Positions 51,779 through 57,406 of a stretch of 57,406 nt of DNA are shown here, piece by piece (position 1 is the first letter of the stretch; each line of letters begins with the position of its first letter). A program made the translations under genes and the position numbers. The notes below the pieces were generated by a model. The model saw only the letters and a list, made by a program, of their open reading frames with translations, was not told the DNA's origin and did no database searches. This stretch comes from Clostridia bacterium (lineage in GTDB: Bacteria > Bacillota > Clostridia > RUG12999), in NCBI GenBank assembly GCA_017396395.1, contig JAFQMF010000002.1, positions 1 through 57,406 on the forward strand, given 5' to 3'.

Positions 51779-52513
51779 ATGTCAGGACATAGTAAATGGG
51801 CTAATATCAAACATAAAAAAGAAAAAACAGACAGCCAGAAGGCTAAAATATTTACAAAGCTGGGCAGAGAAATTGCTGTATGTGTAAAACAGGGCGGACC
51901 TGACCCACAGTCTAATTTTAAGCTTAAGGACATTATCTATAAGGCAAAATCAAATAATATGCCTAACGATAACATTGAAAGATGTATTAAAAAGGCTGCC
52001 GGTGAAGGCGGAGATGATGATTATATGGAAATGACCTACGAAGGCTATGGACCAAAAGGTATCGCAGTTATCGTAGAAACCCTTTCCAATAACAAAAATC
52101 GTACATCAGGTGATATTAAGCACTTTTTTGATAAATTCGGTGGAAATCTTGGTGCTATGGGTTGCGTTTCCTGGATGTTTGACAAAAAAGGTCTTATTGT
52201 AATTGAGCAGGACAGCGATGTTGACGAAGAAACTCTGATGATGGACGCTTTAGATGCAGGTGCAGCCGATTTTGAGCCAAATGAGGATTGCTATGAAATT
52301 ACTACTTCTCCTGAAGATTTTTCAGGTGTGGTAGATGCACTTGAAGGCAAAGGTTATACCCTTGCAAGTGCTGAGGTTACTATGATTCCTCAGAACTATA
52401 TTTCTCTTACAGATGACCATGACAAGGTAATGATGAACAAGCTTCTGGAAAACCTTGAAGATAATGATGATGTGCAAAACATATATCATAACTGGGAAAA
52501 CCCCGAAGACTAA
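51779..52513 (+). CDS. yebC: YebC/PmpR family protein
   Basis: 244 aa. SGHSKWANIKHKK at the N-terminus, ARE-type later segments including YEGYGPKGIAVIVE and NRTSGDIKHFF, and GAMGCVSWMFDKKG mark the family. Members are described as transcription factors and, more recently, as translation factors at polyproline stalls. Single gene with its own promoter and terminator, divergent from ylxM. Confidence 0.95.
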   Translation: MSGHSKWANIKHKKEKTDSQKAKIFTKLGREIAVCVKQGGPDPQSNFKLKDIIYKAKSNNMPNDNIERCIKKAAGEGGDDDYMEMTYEGYGPKGIAVIVETLSNNKNRTSGDIKHFFDKFGGNLGAMGCVSWMFDKKGLIVIEQDSDVDEETLMMDALDAGAADFEPNEDCYEITTSPEDFSGVVDALEGKGYTLASAEVTMIPQNYISLTDDHDKVMMNKLLENLEDNDDVQNIYHNWENPED

Positions 52514-52532
52514 TTCAGCAAAAATGTGTTTT

Positions 52533-52582
52533 AAAGGGAGAATAGGGAGTTTTAAAAATTAACTCCTTATTCTCCCTTTTTT
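52533..52582. terminator. Intrinsic terminator after yebC
   Basis: AAAGGGAGAATAGGGAGTT against AACTCCTTATTCTCCCTTT, one mismatch, followed by a T-run. Confidence 0.88.
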
Positions 52583-52689
52583 ATTACGTTGATTTTCACC
52601 AGTTAAATCTTCTTCAACTTTTTTTATTTTAAATTATTATATCTTTGTTGTTATAATATTATTTATAGCTTTTTTTCAATATACAATGA

Positions 52690-52718
52690 TTGAATTTTAC
52701 TATTTATTATGATATACT
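52690..52718 (+). promoter_or_regulatory. Promoter of the metallo-hydrolase gene
   Basis: TTGAAT at 52690-52695, 17-bp spacer, TATACT at 52713-52718, 33 bp before the ATG. Confidence 0.68.
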
Positions 52719-52751
52719 GTAACTGAAAAAATCAAACTTAGAAGGTGTAAT

Positions 52752-53543
52752 ATGTCTTACTTTTATTTTATGAATAATTCCTCTAGCACTCAGATGATGG
52801 GTTTTATAATTACAGACGAAACACACACAATAATTATTGATGGGGGAACAGGCAGTGATGCAGAAAATTTGCTTAACATTCTGTCTTTATGCGGCAAGAA
52901 AATTGACGGCTGGTTTTTTACTCACCCTCATATTGACCATATTGGTGCTTTTATGAAAATTGCAAAGGAAAAGCTTATGCCGTTGCCTGAAATTTTTTTG
53001 AATTTTCCTCCGCCTGAATTTGTGAAAAACCATACCTCCCGAAATCAAAATGAATATAAAACTCTTGTGGCTTTTAATGAGCTGTGTCCTTCTTTCACAA
53101 AAATCAAAAAGGGCGATGTTTTTAATTTCGGCAATATAACCCTTGAAGTTTTACGAACCTTTAATCCTGAAATAACCAGCGATACAGTTAATTCCTCCTC
53201 TGCAGTTTTTAAGGTAAGTGACAAAAAGTCACTTTTGATACTTGGAGATTTATCAAAAGCAAGCGGATATGAGCTTATGAATATGTTTTCTCAAAATCAA
53301 CTAAAATGTGATTATACCCAGCTTTCTCACCACGGACAAAATGGCGTTGATTTTAAGTTTTATGAATATATTCTTCCCGAAATCTGTCTTTGGGCAAGTC
53401 CTAAATGGCTGTATAATAATGATACGGGTGAGGGATTTGATACAGGTATTTTTAATACTGTACGTACTCGAGAGTGGATGGACACCTTAGGGGCAAAGAA
53501 GCATTACGTGGAATTTGAAGGCCCCCATAAATTAGAGCTTTAA
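52752..53543 (+). CDS. Metallo-beta-lactamase-fold hydrolase (ComEC-MBL-like)
   Basis: 263 aa. The zinc motif HPHIDHIGA is near residue 58, the second set in LILGDLSKAS and LSHHGQNG, giving a likely intact binuclear site. No signal peptide or TM. Arrangement LGD..HHGQ resembles the hydrolase domain of ComEC and related small MBL proteins acting on nucleic acids or phosphate esters; substrate unknown. It is the last clearly core-like gene before the repeat-rich region. Confidence 0.83.
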   Translation: MSYFYFMNNSSSTQMMGFIITDETHTIIIDGGTGSDAENLLNILSLCGKKIDGWFFTHPHIDHIGAFMKIAKEKLMPLPEIFLNFPPPEFVKNHTSRNQNEYKTLVAFNELCPSFTKIKKGDVFNFGNITLEVLRTFNPEITSDTVNSSSAVFKVSDKKSLLILGDLSKASGYELMNMFSQNQLKCDYTQLSHHGQNGVDFKFYEYILPEICLWASPKWLYNNDTGEGFDTGIFNTVRTREWMDTLGAKKHYVEFEGPHKLEL

Positions 53544-53707
53544 TTTCTTATATATTTCTTTTTTCTGCTACCATAATAGTCCAAATATTTTAGGATTTCT
53601 AACTTGGAAATATCATTTGCAAAGCAACTGCCACTGCCAAGCAATATTTCATAAACAAAATGTATTTCATCGTGAAGTCCTTTCAATCGTCGCAAGGCGT
53701 ATTTCAT
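53540..53707 (-). CDS. Possible 55-aa small ORF or gene remnant
   Basis: ATG 53707 to a stop overlapping the end of the hydrolase gene. The peptide starts MKYALRRLKGLHDEIHFVYE, is amphipathic and has a basic end (GSRKKKYIRN). I do not recognise it. There is no good ribosome binding site and a terminator-like hairpin lies just upstream, so it may be the 3' remnant of an eroded gene. Confidence 0.3.
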   Translation of the reverse strand: MKYALRRLKGLHDEIHFVYEILLGSGSCFANDISKLEILKYLDYYGSRKKKYIRN

Positions 53708-53710
53708 ATA

Positions 53711-53742
53711 AAAAAGACTATTCCGAAAAATAGTCTTTTTTT
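53711..53742. terminator. Terminator-like hairpin
   Basis: AAAAAGACTATT, short loop, AATAGTCTTTTTTT; AAs before and Ts after make it a bidirectional intrinsic terminator, probably closing the metallo-hydrolase transcript. Confidence 0.75.
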
Positions 53743-53820
53743 GGAAGAGTCGAATGGTTTAGATGACACTTATAATTAATAAATTCAAAATAATACTTGT
53801 TTTGTGTAGCAAAGCTACAA

Positions 53821-53925
53821 TCATTACTAATTATTCATTAGTCTTGCGATTTCATCATTCATTATTTATTAAAAATGCTGTCGTCTTAATGAATGATGAA
53901 TATTGAATAATGAAAAATGAATGAT
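53821..53925. repeat. Nested inverted repeat (MITE-like or cruciform)
   Basis: TCATCATTCATTA (53852-53864) is perfectly complementary to TAATGAATGATGA (53887-53899), and outside it ATTATTCA (53830-53837) pairs with TGAATAAT (53904-53911), giving one long imperfect hairpin. No coding potential. Confidence 0.65.
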
Positions 53926-53926
53926 A

Positions 53927-53968
53927 CAAAACAAAAAATCCTGTCGAAAGATAGGATTTTTTGTTTTG
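53927..53968. repeat. Perfect 16-bp inverted repeat, terminator-like
   Basis: CAAAACAAAAAATCCT (53927-53942), 10-nt loop, AGGATTTTTTGTTTTG (53953-53968). A weak-GC stem with a long A/T arm; it could terminate on either strand or mark an element end. Confidence 0.7.
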
Positions 53969-54235
53969 GCAAAGCAGAACAATAAAGATGCAGGTGATTT
54001 TTTGAAAAAAATCACTTCCGAACACATCGCTTCCGCATTCACCAAAAAACATGAACTTTTTCAACATGAAAAGTTCAAATCTCAGCACTTTTTTATTATA
54101 TCATAGAATTTTACAAAACACAAGTGCCGGGTTCTAATATGTAGCGGAGATCAAACTTTGAAATAAATATCCATAAAAAATAAGGAGAAGCTAATCATTA
54201 TAACTGCATATGATGAAAAAGGATATGTCACTTTT

Positions 54236-54979
54236 TTATAGTTGGAGGTAGCGACTGATTATCCGTTTATAGAATTCCATAACAATTACTCTTTTCATAT
54301 GTTCATCAAACTCAAGATAAATGCCAGGTTTCCTATCTTTATAAAGTACGACATTATAGAAGTACTCTTTGAAAAGCTGTTTGATTGGTTTATCTGATTG
54401 TTTGGTTTCCGGTATATACCTATGCATTTCTTCTTGAATTATATCCTTACTTAACTTTGTATTAAGCACACCGTAAAGAATTGTTCCCAATTCTTCTGAT
54501 ATGTACTTTCTTATATCTGTATTTACATCTATTCTTGGAAGGATCAAATTGATATTATTCTCTTTGAATCTTAATGCGAACTCTCTATACATGTTGTAAC
54601 ATTCTGTTTCTGCGGTCTTCAGGGCATAGCTATCCTCTATACAGGTTCTCAATGCACACTTGTCTTCACATTCGTCCAAAACCGTCTCAAATTCAGCCTT
54701 AGTTACTTGATGTGTCATTTCTTCATCTGCAGCTACAAAACCCTTACAGTTCCCTGCAAACTCGTAGAGTGCTTCAATGATTTCTTCACCATCTTCACAT
54801 GCAACAAAATACGATGCTAAAAGCATAAGATAATCATTTTCGGATGCAGCTTCCACTTCAGCCTTAAGCTGCATACATTCTGTATCATCGTCTCTCATGA
54901 ACGAATTCCGGCAGAACTCGTCTATCGCATCGAGTAATTCAGATAATCCTTTCGCATTTATGATTCTATCCGTATTCAT
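54236..54979 (-). CDS. Unknown protein A of a paralogous pair
   Basis: 247 aa, soluble, mostly helical and acidic in the first half, no signal, TM or catalytic motif seen. It is clearly related to the protein encoded just upstream (55001-55759): shared blocks are R-I-I/L-N-A-K near residue 5, C-E-D/N-G-D/E-E near 63, a T-x-x-E-F segment near 95 and a L-P-R-V/I segment near 148. AAGGAAGGAG precedes the ATG and 21 bp separate the two genes, so they arose by tandem duplication and are probably co-expressed. Last gene of the cluster. Confidence 0.7.
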   Translation of the reverse strand: MNTDRIINAKGLSELLDAIDEFCRNSFMRDDDTECMQLKAEVEAASENDYLMLLASYFVACEDGEEIIEALYEFAGNCKGFVAADEEMTHQVTKAEFETVLDECEDKCALRTCIEDSYALKTAETECYNMYREFALRFKENNINLILPRIDVNTDIRKYISEELGTILYGVLNTKLSKDIIQEEMHRYIPETKQSDKPIKQLFKEYFYNVVLYKDRKPGIYLEFDEHMKRVIVMEFYKRIISRYLQL

Positions 54980-55000
54980 TAATTTTCTCCTTCCTTAAAA

Positions 55001-55759
55001 TTAACATTTATATCCACGTTCATAGCTAAATACATGGTTTGCGACAACAACTCTTAGGTGATTTTCAACTTCTGCAATTTCTGTTTTCGTCAAACCAATT
55101 TTCTTCATATAATCTCTTTCAAAAAAAACATCATAAAAGAGAATTTTATAAAGTTCTTGTGTTGTGAGTTCACTTTTTTTCAACTTCTTGGAATTAAGCC
55201 CCAAGTTTTTGCGCATTCGGAAAGCGCCATATCTATGTGTTTCAATCTCATACAATAAAAGACCTATAGTTTCACCAATATACTTCTCTTTGTGTGTTTC
55301 TGCCGGAACACGTGGCAAAAATATATTTAATGTTCTTCCAATAATTAAAAAGCATGTTTCCTGACTAGCTACACCTTTATCGGTTTCTATTACATTTAAA
55401 TCATATACCTTTGTAAGTAATTTCTTTATCTCACAGGCATCACCAAATCCTTCTACGACATTTATAAACTCTGTTTCAGTTATTTGAACCGTATCTTCTT
55501 TGTTTATATTATGGAATGCTTCACAATCTACTTGGAAATCAATTAATGCATCCATAAATTCATCGCCATTTTCGCATTGTGGTAAGTAAGAATATAGCCA
55601 TCTGTGAATACTGCTATCATTTTTGTTTTTTAATTCATCCTGCAGTATAAGAAGAATGTCATCGCCGTATCTTTCTCCGTATTCATACCAAAAGTTTTGC
55701 ACAGCACGACTCAATCCAGGAATCGTCTTTGCATTGAGTATTCTTTCTATAGCATCCAT
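55001..55759 (-). CDS. Unknown protein B of a paralogous pair
   Basis: 252 aa, soluble and helix-rich, paralogue of the downstream 247-aa protein over nearly the whole length. Begins MDAIERILNAKTIPGL; the middle has CENGDEFMDALIDF and TETEF; LPRVPAETHKEKYIGE follows at about 150; the C-terminal third is basic (residues 185-200) and more divergent. I do not recognise the family. GAGAGGAG precedes the ATG; a terminator-like hairpin lies between this gene and the 75-aa ORF upstream. Confidence 0.7.
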   Translation of the reverse strand: MDAIERILNAKTIPGLSRAVQNFWYEYGERYGDDILLILQDELKNKNDSSIHRWLYSYLPQCENGDEFMDALIDFQVDCEAFHNINKEDTVQITETEFINVVEGFGDACEIKKLLTKVYDLNVIETDKGVASQETCFLIIGRTLNIFLPRVPAETHKEKYIGETIGLLLYEIETHRYGAFRMRKNLGLNSKKLKKSELTTQELYKILFYDVFFERDYMKKIGLTKTEIAEVENHLRVVVANHVFSYERGYKC

Positions 55760-55784
55760 AAGCTTTCTCCTCTCAAAATAAAAA

Positions 55785-55800
55785 ACAGCCCTTCGGCTGC
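55785..55800 (-). terminator. Short intrinsic terminator inside the accessory cluster
   Basis: Minus strand GCAGCC, loop GAAG, GGCTGTTTTTTATTTT, starting right after the stop of the 75-aa gene. It may limit expression of the paralogous pair. Confidence 0.65.
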
Positions 55801-56028
55801 TTAACGATCTTTTATGTGCTCATATTCATAGTCAGATACTGCTCTTGCCCACCTAACTTTTTCTCTATATCTTTCCTCAAACAACCCTAGCGATATTGCC
55901 TGAGAGACGATATCGTTTGAGTCATTCATGATTGCGTCAGTGTGGAACACTATTACTTCACCGCAATCCTTGTCATATATTACAATAATCTCATAATAAT
56001 TCCACACTTTACATCTACCCCTTATCAC
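55801..56028 (-). CDS. Unknown 75-aa protein
   Basis: 75 aa from GTG 56028, overlapping the stop of the tandem resolvase-like gene (GTGA). The first half looks like beta strands (WNYYEIIVIYDKDCGEVIVF), the second is charged helix with aromatic residues. No recognised domain. The overlap implies translational coupling with the resolvase-like protein. Confidence 0.6.
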   Translation of the reverse strand: MIRGRCKVWNYYEIIVIYDKDCGEVIVFHTDAIMNDSNDIVSQAISLGLFEERYREKVRWARAVSDYEYEHIKDR

Positions 56029-56828
56029 ATCATCGTCATTCCAAAGTCTGTTTCTTCATCACATTGCATTGTAAGATCCATTTCCATAACCTTTACTCCA
56101 ACTCCATATTTTTCGAGTTCTTTACATATTGCGATGAAGTCATGCGTTTGGGAGGCAAAGCTTTCTAATGAGTGAGCATATACCATATCTATACTTTCTT
56201 CCTTTATATCGTTCATCATTTCTATTATTCCGCCACGCTCCATAATCGCTTCTTCTTCGATGCCGATATCTGTGTATGTGTATACTAGGTTTAATGATTT
56301 ATCCGCCCTAATTGCTTTTTCGCACTCTTCAATTCTATTAAAGTGTTTTGTTTCACAATCAGGGCAACAAGTTTCGTATCCGTAATAAAGAACCACATTC
56401 TTTACTCTATCATCCTGTGGTTCTGCCGAAAACTGTGTACCAAGAGCCATTATCTGCAGTGCGGTTTTTGTATGTACTGAGCGGCTGTTCATTCCCTCTT
56501 CAAGACACTTTATTATAACCCCATGCTTTTCGAATTGTCTTATGATGTTAATCATATTTCTTACACTTGTACTTAGTTGCCTTACTCTCGGAACTACTAT
56601 CTCATTGATTTCTTTTCTTTCAGCCATTTTCAGTAGTTTTTGCAGCTCTGGTCTGAATCTTAATTCTGTTGACGCAGGTCTAGCATCCTCAAATATGCCA
56701 ATTACCTCATCAGATGTTTTTTCTGTAATTTCTTCCTTTATAGCTTCAAGTTTTTGTCTAGACTCTTTAGCTAGTTCTTGATTGTATGGTATAAAGCAAT
56801 TGTATATTGCCACCTTCGTTTTATTCAT
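56025..56828 (-). CDS. Tandem serine-recombinase-like protein with all expected catalytic residues replaced
   Basis: 267 aa containing two resolvase-type folds. Domain 1 (about 5-130) follows the serine recombinase pattern: KVAIYNCFIPYNQ where Y-x-R-x-S-x-x-x-Q is expected (Arg to Cys11, catalytic Ser to Ile13, Gln17 kept), RPELQKLL (60-66), and VRQLSTSVRN where D-R-L-S-R is expected (Asp, Arg, Arg to R83, Q84, T87). A C-C-P-D-C patch at 154-158 links to domain 2 (about 143-252), which repeats the fold with Gly150 and Glu152 at the Arg/Ser sites and S223, S226 at the Arg sites. No recombinase C-terminal or zinc-ribbon domain follows. It is presumably inactive as a recombinase and may bind DNA or a true recombinase. 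Confidence 0.75.
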   Translation of the reverse strand: MNKTKVAIYNCFIPYNQELAKESRQKLEAIKEEITEKTSDEVIGIFEDARPASTELRFRPELQKLLKMAERKEINEIVVPRVRQLSTSVRNMINIIRQFEKHGVIIKCLEEGMNSRSVHTKTALQIMALGTQFSAEPQDDRVKNVVLYYGYETCCPDCETKHFNRIEECEKAIRADKSLNLVYTYTDIGIEEEAIMERGGIIEMMNDIKEESIDMVYAHSLESFASQTHDFIAICKELEKYGVGVKVMEMDLTMQCDEETDFGMTMM

Positions 56829-56841
56829 TACATTTCCTCCA

Positions 56842-57243
56842 CTATTTCAACGTCATTTCGTTGTTGTTTTTTGATTTGCTTATCATTTCCATTGCAATTT
56901 CCGGTGTATCTACGATGATAACCATGTCATCCTCAAGTGTTGCCATTGTTATTTTTAGAATCTCATCATCAGACATTTTAAGAATATCCTTTCCCATAAG
57001 CTTATCCGCAGTGAACTGAACATCCTTTTTCATTCCGATAATTTCTTTGCATGCTGCCTTTACATCTACAGGATCTCTTGATAAATCTGCAATTCTCGGC
57101 ATCATTATCATATCTGTCTTGTTGTTTCGCATATCATCCATTATTGCTTGAAATTCAGGTCTATTGGTGTATTTAACCTCAAGTTCGATCTTAGGGTTTG
57201 CCATTAGAGTTACTGCATTTGATTTTTTTATAATCTTGTTCAT
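56842..57243 (-). CDS. Truncated serine-recombinase-like protein (C-terminal half of the catalytic fold only)
   Basis: 133 aa. Residues 28-85 match the second half of a resolvase catalytic domain: NRPEFQAIMDDMRNNKTDMI, then PRIADLSRDPVDV where V-x-K-x-D-R-L-S-R-D is expected, so one Arg (R56) is kept while the other Arg and the Asp are changed. The half with the catalytic Ser is absent. The remainder is acidic and helical (DDEILKITMATLEDDM). ATG 57243 follows AAAGGAG. It is 13 bp upstream of the tandem resolvase-like gene and is the first gene of the cluster. Confidence 0.68.
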   Translation of the reverse strand: MNKIIKKSNAVTLMANPKIELEVKYTNRPEFQAIMDDMRNNKTDMIMMPRIADLSRDPVDVKAACKEIIGMKKDVQFTADKLMGKDILKMSDDEILKITMATLEDDMVIIVDTPEIAMEMISKSKNNNEMTLK

Positions 57244-57291
57244 ATGGCTTTCTCCTTTCTTTATATATTTATAGCCGTTTGTAAAAGTCTG

Positions 57292-57316
57292 AAAAGCCAG
57301 ATTCCAAGCGGCTTTT
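57292..57316. promoter_or_regulatory. Leader hairpin of the accessory cluster
   Basis: AAAAGCC (57292-57298) and GGCTTTT (57310-57316) with an 11-nt loop, between the right-edge promoter region and the first minus-strand gene; T-rich on both sides, so it could attenuate or insulate transcription in either direction. Confidence 0.5.
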
Positions 57317-57331
57317 TGAGTTAAATATATG

Positions 57332-57360
57332 ATGATTTTTCTCCGTTTTTATGGTATAAT
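57332..57360 (+). promoter_or_regulatory. Extended -10 promoter reading out of the right edge
   Basis: ATGATT at 57332-57337, 17-bp spacer, TATAAT at 57355-57360 preceded by TGG (extended -10). The predicted start near 57367 would give a leader of about 40 nt to the gene at the edge. Confidence 0.68.
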
Positions 57361-57404
57361 TAAGTTGTAAAAAAGAAATAAACCAAACAAAAAACGGAGA
57401 AAAA
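57336..57404. repeat. 15-bp perfect inverted repeat bracketing the right-edge promoter
   Basis: TTTTTCTCCGTTTTT (57336-57350) and AAAAACGGAGAAAAA (57390-57404), 39 bp apart. The left copy lies between the -35 and -10 boxes; the right copy overlaps the ribosome binding site of the next gene. Confidence 0.8.
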
Positions 57405-57406
57405 AT
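57395..57406 (+). other. Ribosome binding site and probable first bases of a divergent gene
   Basis: CGGAG at 57395-57399, then an A-run and AT as the final two bases; if the next base is G this is an ATG at ideal spacing. The gene product is outside the window. Confidence 0.45.

Larger units (their letters stand above)
53743..54235. other. Gene-free, repeat-rich junction before the accessory cluster
   Basis: About 490 bp without a convincing gene. It holds a chain of inverted repeats: TTGTGTAGC/GCTACAA (53802-53820), the nested repeat at 53821-53925, the 16-bp repeat at 53927-53968, GTGATTTTTT/AAAAAAATCAC (53994-54015) and TGAACTTTT/AAAAGTTCA (54052-54077). At about 54183-54240 an AAGGAG site precedes a short open stretch ending YDEKGYVTFL and a stop, without a standard start codon, possibly a remnant. 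A 61-codon plus-strand ORF at 53921-54106 is made of these repeats and is not called. Confidence 0.6.

Noticed and set aside
53830..53925. CRISPR-like short repeats (ATTCATTA-type) in the junction
   Set aside because: Copies are short, irregular and inverted rather than direct repeats with unique spacers; no cas genes are nearby.
54061..54090. GTTCAAATC resembling a tRNA T-loop
   Set aside because: It is the right arm of a TGAACTTTT/AAAAGTTCA hairpin; no acceptor or anticodon stems fit. No tRNA or rRNA gene was found in the window.
53921..54106. 61-codon plus-strand ORF in the repeat-rich junction
   Set aside because: It is built from the 16-bp inverted repeat and two further hairpins, has no ribosome binding site and shows no protein-like pattern.

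Overview
The window is AT-rich chromosomal DNA of an endospore-forming member of the Bacillota, class Clostridia. Evidence for this is a complete gerA-type spore germination operon, DivIVA/SepF/YlmH/YggT division genes, YlxM-Ffh, RNase J, YlbF with a cysteine tail, AGGAGG ribosome binding sites and many sigma-A promoters with exact 17-bp spacers. The species cannot be named from the sequence. Most of the window (about 0.25-53.5 kb) is well-ordered core genome; both ends carry accessory DNA.

Layout. 1-141: the end of an IS3-family insertion sequence running off the left edge. 0.25-5.5 kb (+): amidohydrolase, dGTPase-like HD hydrolase, lipoprotein PPIase, era, rsmD, coaD and a coiled-coil protein. 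5.5-8.1 kb (-): a polysaccharide flippase and a pyruvyltransferase. 8.2-12.1 kb: SLOG/DUF1273 protein, TepA-like ClpP protease, recG and dCMP deaminase. 12.2-14.6 kb (-): heavy-metal permease, a cysteine-desulfurase-like enzyme and a DUF3343 putative S/Se carrier. 14.6-18.6 kb (-): gerAA-gerAC-small 2-TM protein-gerAB. 18.7-23.5 kb (+): divergent FeoB-like protein, a glycosyltransferase-CsaB fusion, ruvX and DUF1292. 23.6-38.9 kb (-): a lipid kinase, then a roughly 14-kb run miaB-ylbF-mutS-mutL-miaA-hlyD-like-yggS-sepF-yggT-ylmH-divIVA-ileS behind one strong promoter. 39.2-43.4 kb: iron alcohol dehydrogenase, a lipoprotein, a structured RNA that may be 6S RNA, and RNase J. 43.5-51.6 kb (-): the ylxM-ffh-rpsP-khpA-rimM-trmD cluster, two proteins in place of the usual rplS/ylqF, then rnhB and serS. 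51.8-53.5 kb (+): YebC and a metallo-beta-lactamase-fold hydrolase.

53.5-57.4 kb is different. A gene-free stretch packed with inverted repeats leads into a five-gene minus-strand cluster: two degenerate serine-recombinase-like proteins (one a tandem of two resolvase folds in which every expected catalytic residue is replaced), a 75-aa protein, and a pair of mutually paralogous proteins of about 250 aa that I do not recognise. The cluster faces a divergent extended -10 promoter bracketed by a 15-bp perfect inverted repeat, and a plus-strand gene appears to begin at the last bases of the window. This is the best candidate for an undescribed system, probably part of a mobile or formerly mobile element that continues to the right.

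Functionally, the core regions group tRNA modification (miaA, miaB, trmD), ribosome maturation (era, rsmD, rimM, khpA), DNA repair (mutS, mutL, recG, ruvX, rnhB), division (sepF, divIVA, yggT, ylmH) and protein targeting (ffh, ylxM). All assignments rest on reading sequence and translations by eye; no database search was run.
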